From positions 1 through 64,000 of the forward strand of contig JBELHR010000010.1 of NCBI GenBank assembly GCA_042091275.1: DNA of 64,000 nucleotides. The letters are read 5' to 3'. The stretch is from JBELHR01 sp042091275 (GTDB lineage Bacteria; Bacteroidota; Bacteroidia; Flavobacteriales; Flavobacteriaceae). The translations under genes were made by a program, and so were the position numbers. The notes below the pieces were generated by a model. It saw nothing but the letters and a program-made list of their open reading frames with translations. It had not been told where the DNA came from and made no database searches. Shown piece by piece: positions 37,628 to 46,532 of this stretch; position 1 is the first letter of the stretch, and the number at the start of each line of letters is the position of its first letter.

Positions 37628-39094
37628 ATGGCTTATTCTAAAATTGTTGGAGAAGGACTTACTTATGACGATGTTCTCCTAATTCCCGCTTATTCTGAAG
37701 TACTTCCAAGAGAAGTCTCTCTCAAAACAAAGTTTACCAGAAATATTACTTTAAATACTCCTTTTGTCTCTGCGGCAATGGATACCGTTACCGAAGCTTC
37801 AATGGCGATAGCTATGGCTAGAGAAGGAGGTATTGGAGTTCTTCACAAGAATATGACTATAGAGGCTCAAGCCAAAGAGGTTGTAAAGGTAAAGCGTTCT
37901 GAAAGTGGAATGATCATCGATCCCATTACAATTGGTGCGGATCACAACGTAGGTCACGCAAAATCCTTGATGAAGGAGCACAGAATTGGAGGTATTCCAG
38001 TTGTGGATGCAACAAAAAAATTAATTGGAATTGTCACCAATAGAGATTTGCGATTTGAAAATGATCTCAATCGCTCTATTTCTGAAGTTATGACTTCTGA
38101 GAATTTAGTTAGTGTTTCAAAGGGTACTTCCCTCAAAGATGCTGAACAAATTCTTCAAAAGAGTAAAATTGAAAAATTACCAGTTGTAGATAAGGATAAT
38201 ATTTTGGTCGGTTTGATCACGTTTAGAGATATTATCAAGGTCAAAGAGAATCCTAGTGCAAATAAAGATAAGTACGGACGTCTTTTGGTCGCTGCCGCTT
38301 TAGGGGTGACAGGAGATGCTGTAGATCGCGCTGCTGCCTTGATTGAGGCGGGAGTAGATGCTTTAATTATAGATACAGCTCACGGGCACAGTAAAGGTGT
38401 GGTGACAGTTTTGAAACAAGTCAAATCCGCTTTCCCAAATGTAGATGTTGTCGTTGGTAATATTGCAACTGCGGATGCCGCAAGATATTTATTAGATGCT
38501 GGTGCAGATGCTATTAAGGTCGGTATTGGTCCTGGGTCAATCTGTACGACTAGAGTTGTTGCAGGGGTGGGTTACCCTCAGTTATCTGCAGTTATGGAAG
38601 TTGCTGAGGCTCTGAAAGGCTCAGGAGTTCCTGTGATAGCAGATGGAGGAATACGTTTTACTGGAGATATTCCTAAGGCAATTGCTGCAGGAGCAGATAC
38701 TGTGATGCTAGGTAGCTTATTTGCAGGTACAAAGGAATCTCCTGGAGAAACTATTATCTACGACGGTAGAAAATTCAAAGGATATCGCGGTATGGGTTCT
38801 GTGGAAGCTATGAAACAAGGTTCTAAAGATCGCTACTTCCAAGATGTAGAAGCAGATATTAAAAAGTTAGTTCCCGAAGGTATTGTTGGTCGTGTCCCTT
38901 ACAAAGGGGAATTGGCAGAGACCATGCATCAGTTTATAGGGGGACTAAGAGCAGGAATGGGATATTGTGGTTCTAAAGACATCGAAAGTCAACAAAATGC
39001 ACAATTCGTAAAAATTACTGCGTCTGGAATAAACGAGAGTCATCCTCATGATGTTACGATCACCAAAGAGGCACCAAATTATTCAAGAAGGTAG
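37628..39094 (+). CDS. guaB: IMP dehydrogenase
   Basis: 488-aa enzyme oxidising IMP to XMP, the committed step to GMP. The TIM barrel has the flap Cys in GPGSICTTR, GGIRFTGDIPKA for phosphate binding and YRGMGSVEAM; two CBS domains are inserted at about 95-215. Start taken as ATG 37628 (MAYSKIVGEGLTYDDVLLIP); the longer ORF would start on a TTG inside the -7 promoter box and is rejected. Ends 5 bp from the convergent TIGR02757 gene. Confidence 0.97.
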   Translation: MAYSKIVGEGLTYDDVLLIPAYSEVLPREVSLKTKFTRNITLNTPFVSAAMDTVTEASMAIAMAREGGIGVLHKNMTIEAQAKEVVKVKRSESGMIIDPITIGADHNVGHAKSLMKEHRIGGIPVVDATKKLIGIVTNRDLRFENDLNRSISEVMTSENLVSVSKGTSLKDAEQILQKSKIEKLPVVDKDNILVGLITFRDIIKVKENPSANKDKYGRLLVAAALGVTGDAVDRAAALIEAGVDALIIDTAHGHSKGVVTVLKQVKSAFPNVDVVVGNIATADAARYLLDAGADAIKVGIGPGSICTTRVVAGVGYPQLSAVMEVAEALKGSGVPVIADGGIRFTGDIPKAIAAGADTVMLGSLFAGTKESPGETIIYDGRKFKGYRGMGSVEAMKQGSKDRYFQDVEADIKKLVPEGIVGRVPYKGELAETMHQFIGGLRAGMGYCGSKDIESQQNAQFVKITASGINESHPHDVTITKEAPNYSRR

Positions 39095-39099
39095 TTGTA

Positions 39100-39855
39100 T
39101 TAGAATTTTTCAAACACACCTAAGCCGAATAAGGCAAAATCATATTTAACTGGATCCTTTGGGTCCAGTTTTTTTAGTGCCAAACTCAACTCTTGAAGCG
39201 CTTTTTGGTCATTTTGCTTTCGGTCGAGGAGCTTGAGTTTTCTGGCGACATTTCCAGAATGTATATCCAAAGGACAGTAAAGTTGAGAAGGATTGACCTC
39301 TTTCCAAATTCCAAAGTCCACACCTTTGTCATCCGATCGAACCATCCACCTCAAAAACATATGAATACGTTTGGCAGCAGATCCTTTTTTAGGGTCTCCC
39401 AAATGCTTTCCACTTCTCAAGGGAGCATCGAAAGACATGAATAATTTTTTAAAGTTGTGAATTTGAATATTTAAATCCTCGGAATTGTCAAACTGTTTCT
39501 CCAAGCCACCGAATTCGGAATATATTGAATTAAGACTGTGAATATAATAGAGTAGATCAATTTCATTAAATGTTCGGTGCACAAAACCTTCAAATCGAGA
39601 CAGGTCACTTTCCTTGTGATTGGTGATAAAATCGTAAGGGCTGTTATCCATTAGCTCCATAAGTCGCGAAGCATTGCGAATAATCATCTTGCGATTACCC
39701 CAAGCCAAAAGTGCGCTAAAAAAGGCAGCTATTTCTATATCTTGCTTTTTGTCAAAGCGATGCGGAATTTGTATTGGATCGGATTCGATAAAATCTGGAT
39801 TTTCATAAAAATCAGCTTTAAAATCCAAGAATTGCTTTAGTTCCTTAAAGTTCAT
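39100..39855 (-). CDS. TIGR02757 family protein
   Basis: 251-aa conserved protein matching the TIGR02757/DUF2400 pattern (HRFDKKQDIEIAAFFSALLAWGNRKMIIRNA in parts, FLRWMVRSDDKGVDFGIW, DIHSGNVAR). Predicted all-helical; the HxxGxVAR region looks like a HhH-type or DNA-glycosylase-like fold, but function is not established. Overlaps miaA by 11 bp and is the last gene of the serC operon. Confidence 0.88.
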   Translation of the reverse strand: MNFKELKQFLDFKADFYENPDFIESDPIQIPHRFDKKQDIEIAAFFSALLAWGNRKMIIRNASRLMELMDNSPYDFITNHKESDLSRFEGFVHRTFNEIDLLYYIHSLNSIYSEFGGLEKQFDNSEDLNIQIHNFKKLFMSFDAPLRSGKHLGDPKKGSAAKRIHMFLRWMVRSDDKGVDFGIWKEVNPSQLYCPLDIHSGNVARKLKLLDRKQNDQKALQELSLALKKLDPKDPVKYDFALFGLGVFEKF

Positions 39856-40759
39856 TTAAGAGTTGTTGGGTTTTCTCAATAATTTTAGAGTGGGCTTCAC
39901 GGTAATTAAACCAGTGAACGCCTTCCAGTTTTTTATTCCAAGTTATCTGTCTTTTCGCGAATCTTCTCGTGTTTTTTTTAATCTCAGAAACTGCAAAATC
40001 TAAACTGATTTCACCGTTTAAATAGGCAAATAGCTCCTTGTAACCCACAGTCTGTAGCGCGTTCAAGTCAGCATAGGGTTTCAGACCTTCTACCTCTTGC
40101 AAGAGACCTTGCTCCATCATGGCATCTACACGTTGCTCAATTCTTTTATAAATTTCAGATCGTTCTCCTTCCAATCCGACACGAAGGGTTTGGAAAGGGC
40201 GCTGCATTTGATTTTGTCGCTTAAAGGAGCTAAAAGGCTTTTTGCTAGATATCGTAATTTCTAAAGCTCGAATGAGGCGTTGGGGATTGTCCAAGTCAAT
40301 CTCTTTAAAACTCAATGGATCCAGCTCTTTTAATTGGTTTTGAAGTGTTGCTATACCCTCTGTTTCTAGTTGATCTTTTAGCTTAGCCCTCAAACCGTCC
40401 TCTACTTTGGGAAATTGATCTAGGCCATTGATAAGTGCCTCTGCATATAAACCGCTTCCCCCAACTAAAATAACGACCTGGTGTTTTTTAAATAGCTCCG
40501 TTAAACAAGCTAATGACTCTCTTTCAAAGTCGCCTACAGAATAAGTATCAGAGATGCTTTTATTTTGAATAAAGTGATGGGGGACTGCCTCCAATTCCCA
40601 GGAAAACGGAACGGCTGTACCAATGGTCATTTCTTTAAAAAATTGCCTGGAGTCACAGGATATTATCTCGGTATTAAAGTGCTGGGCCAAGGCTATACTC
40701 AGAGAAGTTTTCCCTATTGCCGTTGTACCGCAAACTTGTATTAAAATAGGTTTATTCAT
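39845..40759 (-). CDS. miaA: tRNA dimethylallyltransferase
   Basis: 304-aa enzyme adding the isopentenyl group to A37 of tRNAs reading UNN codons. P-loop GTTAIGKTS, SCDSRQFFKEM, and GLYAEALINGLDQFP are conserved. Product is the substrate, via MiaB, of miaE present at 12615. Overlaps the ion channel gene by 8 bp and the next gene by 11, so translation is coupled throughout the operon. Confidence 0.96.
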   Translation of the reverse strand: MNKPILIQVCGTTAIGKTSLSIALAQHFNTEIISCDSRQFFKEMTIGTAVPFSWELEAVPHHFIQNKSISDTYSVGDFERESLACLTELFKKHQVVILVGGSGLYAEALINGLDQFPKVEDGLRAKLKDQLETEGIATLQNQLKELDPLSFKEIDLDNPQRLIRALEITISSKKPFSSFKRQNQMQRPFQTLRVGLEGERSEIYKRIEQRVDAMMEQGLLQEVEGLKPYADLNALQTVGYKELFAYLNGEISLDFAVSEIKKNTRRFAKRQITWNKKLEGVHWFNYREAHSKIIEKTQQLLNEL

Positions 40760-41579
40760 TTAGCCTGCTACCGCATTTATGACAATAATTAGAATTTTCT
40801 AGATGCTTGTCCTCCATACAAGTCGGACAATGTTCTGAGTTCAAGTGGGACTCCTGTTGGTTTTGACTTATTTCAGCTCCAATAATACCAGTGGGAACTG
40901 CGATAATACCATAACCCATAATCATTACCAAAGAGGCGATGAGTTGACCTAGGAGAGTAGACGGTGCTATATCTCCGTAGCCCACTGTAGTTAAGGTTAC
41001 AATAGCCCAATAAATACTTTTTGGTATGGAAGTAAAATCGTGCTTTGGTCCCTCGATAAGATACATCAGCGTACCCAATATTATCGTTAAAATCAAAACA
41101 GAAAATAAGAAAACCGCAATCTTGGCTCTAGATTTATGTAAGGATACCATCAAAGTATTTGAAGCTCCGACATAACGTCCGAGTTTTAAGATTCTAAAGA
41201 CTCTTAGCAGTCGAAGGGCTCTAAGGGTTGTGAGAGCATATGCTCCGGGAATAAATAGGCTTATGTATTTTGGAAGTGTAGATAACAAATCAATAATTCC
41301 ATAGAAACTAAGCACATACTTTAAAGGCTTTTTGACGCATACTATTCGCAAAATATATTCAGCCGTAAAAAATAGGGTGATTACCCATTCTACGTATTCA
41401 AAAAGTTTGGAATATTTTGCATAAATACTCGCTACACTTTCGAGCATTACCAATAGAACAGAGGCCAATATTGCCAAGAGAAGTATTACGTCGAATAGCT
41501 TACCCTTTGGAGTATCTGTCTCATAGATGACCTCGTGAACTTGAGATCTCCAAGATCTATTGTTCTTCTTCGGCTCCAA
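40752..41579 (-). CDS. Voltage-gated-like potassium channel with C-terminal zinc ribbon
   Basis: 275-aa inner-membrane channel: S1-S4 voltage-sensor-like helices, S4 with repeated Arg (LRALRLLRVFRILK), pore loop with selectivity filter TTVGYGD, and S6. After S6 follows a tail with two CxxC pairs (HCPTCME and YCHKCGSR), a double-Cys zinc ribbon. Family is the bacterial Kv/Kch group. The ribbon is unusual and could sense metal or redox (inference). Overlaps the exonuclease gene by 23 bp. Confidence 0.9.
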   Translation of the reverse strand: MEPKKNNRSWRSQVHEVIYETDTPKGKLFDVILLLAILASVLLVMLESVASIYAKYSKLFEYVEWVITLFFTAEYILRIVCVKKPLKYVLSFYGIIDLLSTLPKYISLFIPGAYALTTLRALRLLRVFRILKLGRYVGASNTLMVSLHKSRAKIAVFLFSVLILTIILGTLMYLIEGPKHDFTSIPKSIYWAIVTLTTVGYGDIAPSTLLGQLIASLVMIMGYGIIAVPTGIIGAEISQNQQESHLNSEHCPTCMEDKHLENSNYCHKCGSRLNE

Positions 41580-42654
41580 ATCTTATTAATTTTAAAGGTT
41601 GATAGTCCTCGAGGTAGTTCTTTACAATTTTGCGAGCAGATGGACTGTCTTCAATGAGACTCAGCTTGCTTTTAAGAGATTCTGGATCTGCTAATTGAAA
41701 TGCTAAATCTACAAAGCAATAGCCGTGAATTTCTTCATTTTCAATATATAAAACTCCTCTTTCCTCTATAGTTCTTCCCTTATCTACAATTAAAAAATTT
41801 GGATTGTTAAAGTGTTCCTCCCGATAATTGTTCTTAGGTTTTCTATTGTATTTTGGTTTGTGAATAAGGAGTTCTTCGTTATATTTAAGATTAGATATCA
41901 AGGGGTTTCCAGTCCGATCAAAGCTTATAGAACTGACGAGTTTTTGTAGTTCAAGAGCTCTTTTTGATTTCTTTACAAAAATATTATTGACTCCTTTTTT
42001 TAAGTTTTTCGCCTTACCCATATAAATTATGGAACCATTACTTCTGTGCAGATAAAATATGCCCATCTTGGGTGGTACCTTATCCAAAAGGCGATCTAGT
42101 TTTGGTTTTATATCCGTCTCTATATTACTCTGTATGGTTTGAATCAGAATTTCTTTTTTTAAATCCTTTTCCAATAATAATTTGAACAATTTCACTGTGG
42201 CAAGAGCATCTCCATTTGCGCGATGCCTCTCTGTCATTGGTATTCCCAAGTTTTTGCAGAGTTTACCAAGTGAATAGGAGTCCTTGTCCGGTAATAGTTT
42301 GCGGCTCAATTCCACGGTACAAAGCGTATTCCTCTTGTAATTATAACCTAGGTTTTTAAAACTGTTTTTTAATATTCTATAGTCAAAATCCGAATTGTGG
42401 GCAACCAAAACCGCATCTGAAGAAATTTCGACAATACGCTTGGCTACTTCGTGAAACTTTGGAGCAGATTTAACCATTTTGTTGTTTATACCAGTCAGTT
42501 TGACAACAAATGGCTGAATTTCCTTTTCAGGATTTATTAAAGATATAAAACTATCGACTACTTCATGCCCGTCAAAACGGTGCATAGCAATCTCTGTGAT
42601 TCCCTCTTCATTGAATTTTCCTCCAGTAGTTTCAATATCAATTATAACGTACAT
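41557..42654 (-). CDS. DEDDh exonuclease fused to GIY-YIG domain
   Basis: 365 aa. Residues 1-165 are a DnaQ-like 3'-5' exonuclease with Exo I DIETTGG, Exo II AHNSDFDYR and Exo III HRANGDA (His-Asp), so DEDDh type. Residues about 200-285 look like a GIY-YIG (UvrC/Cho N-terminal) domain: GIFYLHRSNGSIIYMGKAKNLKK. The Arg expected after NL is Lys-Lys, so cleavage ability is uncertain. Similar fusions occur in bacteria as DNA polymerase III epsilon/UvrC-like proteins. Shares the TAATG overlap with yggS. Confidence 0.9.
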   Translation of the reverse strand: MYVIIDIETTGGKFNEEGITEIAMHRFDGHEVVDSFISLINPEKEIQPFVVKLTGINNKMVKSAPKFHEVAKRIVEISSDAVLVAHNSDFDYRILKNSFKNLGYNYKRNTLCTVELSRKLLPDKDSYSLGKLCKNLGIPMTERHRANGDALATVKLFKLLLEKDLKKEILIQTIQSNIETDIKPKLDRLLDKVPPKMGIFYLHRSNGSIIYMGKAKNLKKGVNNIFVKKSKRALELQKLVSSISFDRTGNPLISNLKYNEELLIHKPKYNRKPKNNYREEHFNNPNFLIVDKGRTIEERGVLYIENEEIHGYCFVDLAFQLADPESLKSKLSLIEDSPSARKIVKNYLEDYQPLKLIRFGAEEEQ

Positions 42655-43316
42655 TAAATGCTGTAGTTTCTTAAACCAAATATTGCAGAGCCCACACGAA
42701 TCATATTACTTCCTTGGTCAAGAGCGAGTAAATAATCTCCGCTCATACCCATGGATAAGTATTCAAAGGTGGTGAACTCTTTTTTGTATTGGTCATAAAG
42801 TTGTTTCAATATACTAAATTCCTCGCGAACTATGTCTTGACTAGGATCGTTACTAGCCATGCCCATAAAACCTTGGAAATTGACATTATCCAGCTCTAAG
42901 GTATTCAAAGTAGACATAAAATCCTCGAGTTCCTCTAAAGGTATACCAAATTTAGATTCTTCTCTAGCTATTTTAACTTGGAGTAAAACGGAGATTTTTC
43001 GATCGTGCTTTAGGGCTTGTTTATTAATTTCTTTGAGAGTTTTTATAGAATCCACACCGTGAATTAACTCTACAAATTCCGCCATATATTTGATCTTGTT
43101 GCGTTGAACATGACCTATCATATGCCAATGAATATCCTTTGGCAAAGCTTGCCATTTCTCGACCATCTCTTGGACCTTATTTTCTCCAAAAACACGCTGT
43201 CCTGCTCGGTAAGCTTCCTCGAGCGCACTTATTGGTTTCGTCTTTGAGACCGCGATCAAAACAACATCTTCCGATAATTTGCTCTGTATTTCTAAAAGAT
43301 TCTTTTGGATACTCAT
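42654..43316 (-). CDS. YggS-family PLP homeostasis protein
   Basis: 220-aa PLP-binding protein of the YggS/PLPBP family, thought to keep pyridoxal phosphate and amino acid balance; no catalysis is known. The PLP Lys is in VLIAVSKTKP, followed by FGENKVQEM, HMIGHVQRNK and the C-terminal IRVGSAIFG. It sits between serA and the exonuclease gene. SerC upstream is also linked to pyridoxal phosphate through the 4-phosphohydroxythreonine route, so the context is consistent. Confidence 0.94.
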   Translation of the reverse strand: MSIQKNLLEIQSKLSEDVVLIAVSKTKPISALEEAYRAGQRVFGENKVQEMVEKWQALPKDIHWHMIGHVQRNKIKYMAEFVELIHGVDSIKTLKEINKQALKHDRKISVLLQVKIAREESKFGIPLEELEDFMSTLNTLELDNVNFQGFMGMASNDPSQDIVREEFSILKQLYDQYKKEFTTFEYLSMGMSGDYLLALDQGSNMIRVGSAIFGLRNYSI

Positions 43317-43326
43317 TTCTCGACTT

Positions 43327-44283
43327 CTATATGGTTTTACTGATCGCTATTATCTTTTCAGCAAGTTCAATACCCACACGGCTTTGCGCTTCTTCTGTTG
43401 CTGCCCCAATATGTGGACTCAAGGAAATATGAGGATGCATTAAAATTTGAATGGCTGGTTTAGGTTCATTTTCAAAAACATCTAATCCAGCAAAGGCGAT
43501 TTGATCCTTGTTTAAAGCTTCTATCAAGGCTACCTCATCTACTACACCTCCACGAGATGCATTGATTAAGATGGCGTTGTTTTTCATCATTTCAAACTCT
43601 GCACTTCCTATTAGGTAATCCTCTTGAGACGGAACGTGAAGAGAGATAAAATCCGCTTCTTTCAAAACAGTTTCCTTATCTGTAGATTCTATATTGACTG
43701 ACACTTTCTGACCGTCAAAAAAACTTAGTTCTATATCTACTTCAGATATAAAGGGATCAAAAGCAATTACTTTCATTCCCATGGCATAAGCGATTTTTGC
43801 AGTAGCCTGACCGATTTGACCAAGGCCTAAAATACCCATGGTCTTTCCTTTTAATTCGCGTCCTCCGGCGTATGCTTTTTTTAATTGCTTAAAGGAAGAA
43901 TCTCCTTCTAGAGGCATACTTCTGTTAGATTCGTGAAGGTATCTGTTCAATCCCATCAAATGAGCAAAAACAAGTTCTGCAACAGAATTGGACGACGCCA
44001 TAGGAGTATTGATAACTTCAACTCCAGCCTCACGGATATCATCTACATCGATATTATCCATTCCGACACCACCACGCGCGACAATTTTTATACTTGGACA
44101 ATTGTCGATTAAATGAGCTCTAACCTCGGTATTACTTCTGACAATTAGAACGTCAATTCCCTCTTGATTTATAAAATTTTCTAGTTGTTCCTGAGCTACA
44201 TGGGTCAAATTAACTTCCATCCCGGCATCGGTCAGTAAATCTATTCCTGCCGGCGACATCCCATCATTTGCTAATATTTTCAT
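43327..44283 (-). CDS. serA: D-3-phosphoglycerate dehydrogenase, short form
   Basis: 318-aa D-isomer 2-hydroxyacid dehydrogenase making 3-phosphohydroxypyruvate for serine. NAD site GILGLGQIGQATAK, catalytic Arg-Glu-His: NASRGGVVDEVAL region Arg, FENEP Glu, HPHISLSPHIG His. It has no ACT or ASB regulatory domain, so serine feedback by these is unlikely. It follows serC by 3 bp, which supports the phosphoglycerate rather than another hydroxyacid specificity. Confidence 0.94.
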   Translation of the reverse strand: MKILANDGMSPAGIDLLTDAGMEVNLTHVAQEQLENFINQEGIDVLIVRSNTEVRAHLIDNCPSIKIVARGGVGMDNIDVDDIREAGVEVINTPMASSNSVAELVFAHLMGLNRYLHESNRSMPLEGDSSFKQLKKAYAGGRELKGKTMGILGLGQIGQATAKIAYAMGMKVIAFDPFISEVDIELSFFDGQKVSVNIESTDKETVLKEADFISLHVPSQEDYLIGSAEFEMMKNNAILINASRGGVVDEVALIEALNKDQIAFAGLDVFENEPKPAIQILMHPHISLSPHIGAATEEAQSRVGIELAEKIIAISKTI

Positions 44284-44286
44284 CTT

Positions 44287-45342
44287 CTAAAGTTGTTTCA
44301 TTGTTTTTACTAAAGCTTGCACGCTTTCTAATGGAAGGGCATTGTACATGCTTGCGCGATATCCTCCCACCGAGCGGTGTCCTTTCAGGCCACTGATACC
44401 ATTTTCTTCGCATAAAAGGTCAAAACGCTCTCTATCGGCATCATCACTCAAGTCAAAGGTCGCATTCATAGTGGAACGATCCTCGGTTGCAGCGATTCCC
44501 TTAAACTTTGGGTTATTGTCAATTTCGGTATACAGGGCTTTGGCTTTTTCATTATTTACCTTCTCTATGGCATCCACACCACCATTTTCCTTCAGCCATT
44601 CCAAGGTTAGCATCGAGGTGTAGACCGCAAATACAGGAGGTGTGTTAAACATGGATTCTTTATCGATATGCGTTGCGTAGTCCAACATCGAAGGAATAGT
44701 TCTGCCTGTTTTCCCCAAGGCGTTTTTTTTGACAATGACCAAGGTTGTACCTGCAGGTCCCATATTTTTCTGAGCACCAGCATAAATCAAATCAAAATCG
44801 CTAACATTTATTTTTTTGGAAAAAATATCCGAACTCATATCGCAAATCAAAGCATTTTGATGTTTTGGAAATTCCTTGAATTGAGTTCCGAATATGGTGT
44901 TATTTGAGGTGAAATGAAGATATGCAGCATCCGAATCTACCTCATAAGACTTTGGTATATAATTGTAATTCGAATCTTTTGAGCTCGCTGCAACCTGAAC
45001 TTCCCCATAGATTTTCGCTTCTTTTATGGCCTTGGCACTCCAAGTCCCTGTGTCCAAATAAGCTGCTTTCCCATCTAAGGGTAAAAAGTTTAGGGTAGCC
45101 ATCAAGAATTCTAGACTAGCGCCACCTTGAAGAAAGAGTATTTCATGAGAATCCGGCACTTGTAAAAGCTCTCTGACTAAAGATTTAGCCTTGTCCATAA
45201 CTGCTACAAAACTTTTGGATCTATGTGAAATCTCAATGAGGGAAAGGCCTAAATTGTCAAAATTTATAAGAGAATCAGATGCTTTCTTTAAAACATCTTG
45301 CGGAAGAATACATGGTCCCGCACTAAAATTGTGAATTTTCAT
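44287..45342 (-). CDS. serC: Phosphoserine aminotransferase
   Basis: 351-aa class V PLP aminotransferase converting 3-phosphohydroxypyruvate to phosphoserine. FSAGPCILP start, LFLQGGASLEF, PLP Lys in YAGAQKNMGPAG and the C-terminal GLKGHRSVGGYRASMYNA are typical. ATG 45342 (MKIHNFSAGP) is preferred over a start 19 codons upstream because a -7 box lies between them. First gene of a seven-gene operon. Confidence 0.96.
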   Translation of the reverse strand: MKIHNFSAGPCILPQDVLKKASDSLINFDNLGLSLIEISHRSKSFVAVMDKAKSLVRELLQVPDSHEILFLQGGASLEFLMATLNFLPLDGKAAYLDTGTWSAKAIKEAKIYGEVQVAASSKDSNYNYIPKSYEVDSDAAYLHFTSNNTIFGTQFKEFPKHQNALICDMSSDIFSKKINVSDFDLIYAGAQKNMGPAGTTLVIVKKNALGKTGRTIPSMLDYATHIDKESMFNTPPVFAVYTSMLTLEWLKENGGVDAIEKVNNEKAKALYTEIDNNPKFKGIAATEDRSTMNATFDLSDDADRERFDLLCEENGISGLKGHRSVGGYRASMYNALPLESVQALVKTMKQL

Positions 45343-45348
45343 AATTGT

Positions 45349-45356
45349 CAAAGGTA
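45349..45356 (-). promoter_or_regulatory. -7 box TACCTTTG of serC operon
   Basis: Minus-strand TACCTTTG 6 bp before ATG 45342. No good TTG at -33. It also lies within the hypothetical longer serC ORF, which argues for the short start. Confidence 0.55.
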
Positions 45357-45409
45357 AAAAACAAATTTCCGTAAAAAATGTCAGTTGACAAACCGACAAC
45401 TAATAAATA

Positions 45410-46474
45410 TCAACTTAGATTTTTCAAAAAATTAATAGTGTCAATCCCATCGGCATAGTCCTCGAGACCAGGTTTTTGGGCCAAACCAAAATTGATATAA
45501 GGCGATGTTTCGCCACCAACTACACATTGAATTCTATCCTTGTTCTGATCTAAGTGTTCATGCAGTTCTTCTTGACTGTCGTAGAATTCATAGAATACAG
45601 TAGCAATTGGTGAACTGAAATTTCGGTCTTCTTTGAGAAGAACAAAACCATTTTCTAGCATATTTTTACTTTGACTCATCAAAAAAACTGCTTTGTTATA
45701 ATCAAAGTTATTCATGTATCTCTGGTTATTTGTCAAATCTTTAAAATCGTAGAGCGCTTTAAATAACTTGTCAAAATCATAATCCCTCGGGACATAGATT
45801 TTTGATACGTTTCGACAACCAAGACCAAAATATTGAAAGATGTCATCTCCTAAACTCACTAATTCCTTTGGGGATTCGTTACCAGATAACACCGCTACAG
45901 AATTTCGGTTGTGTCGAATAATATTTGGGTATTTTCCAAAATAATAATCAAAATATCTAGAGGTATTGTCGCTACCTGTAGCAATAACTGCATCGTATTC
46001 ACTCAATTCTTTGTCAACGATTTCAATTTTGTCCTTAAAATCAGAGTTTTGAGTTTTTAAAAATCTTGCAATCATCGGGATAAAATGACAATCGTTAGAA
46101 GATAATTTGATTTGAATTTTGTGTCCAGAGACTAACACACTGAGGAAATCGTGAAATCCCACCAAAGGAATATTACCAGCCATGATAACGGCGATAGTTT
46201 GTATTACAGCGGGATTATCTTCCATATCGTAGGGATCTAACCACTTGTCTAAACTGCTTTTTTTCAAGGCATTAGACCAGTTCTCAAGGGAGAAATAAAT
46301 CTGATTTTTATCAAACCAAGGATTGGTTTCTTGAGCTCTCTTTATTAACATCTCGAAGGGCTCTTTAAAGTCTGCATTGAGGGGTAAATTGCGTTCTTCA
46401 AAACCAGATTCGCTGAACTGGCTTAAAAATAGACCTAAAGTCTCGAAACTTTCTATACGTTTTGCTAAGGACAT
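45410..46474 (-). CDS. Acyl-CoA reductase, LuxC family
   Basis: 354-aa protein of the LuxC/acyl-CoA reductase family (NPAVIQTIAVIMAGNIPLVGFHDFLSVL in parts; KIQIKLSSNDCHFIPM; VIATGSDNTSRYF; GLGCRNVSKIYVP). The latter has the active-site Cys. Family members reduce fatty acyl groups to aldehydes. It diverges from a dicluster ferredoxin and stands just upstream of serC; this arrangement suggests a conserved role in this phylum, but the true substrate is unknown. Confidence 0.87.
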   Translation of the reverse strand: MSLAKRIESFETLGLFLSQFSESGFEERNLPLNADFKEPFEMLIKRAQETNPWFDKNQIYFSLENWSNALKKSSLDKWLDPYDMEDNPAVIQTIAVIMAGNIPLVGFHDFLSVLVSGHKIQIKLSSNDCHFIPMIARFLKTQNSDFKDKIEIVDKELSEYDAVIATGSDNTSRYFDYYFGKYPNIIRHNRNSVAVLSGNESPKELVSLGDDIFQYFGLGCRNVSKIYVPRDYDFDKLFKALYDFKDLTNNQRYMNNFDYNKAVFLMSQSKNMLENGFVLLKEDRNFSSPIATVFYEFYDSQEELHEHLDQNKDRIQCVVGGETSPYINFGLAQKPGLEDYADGIDTINFLKNLS

Positions 46475-46478
46475 TGAT

Positions 46479-46506
46479 TTGTTTTACAAAGTTTTGTTTA
46501 TTTTTG
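46479..46506 (+). promoter_or_regulatory. Promoter of ferredoxin gene (TTG-N17-TATTTTTG)
   Basis: TTG at 46479-46481 and TATTTTTG at 46499-46506. ATG is at 46533, so the leader is about 20 nt. Confidence 0.55.
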
Positions 46507-46532
46507 TCATGCAAATTTAATCAAAATAAACG

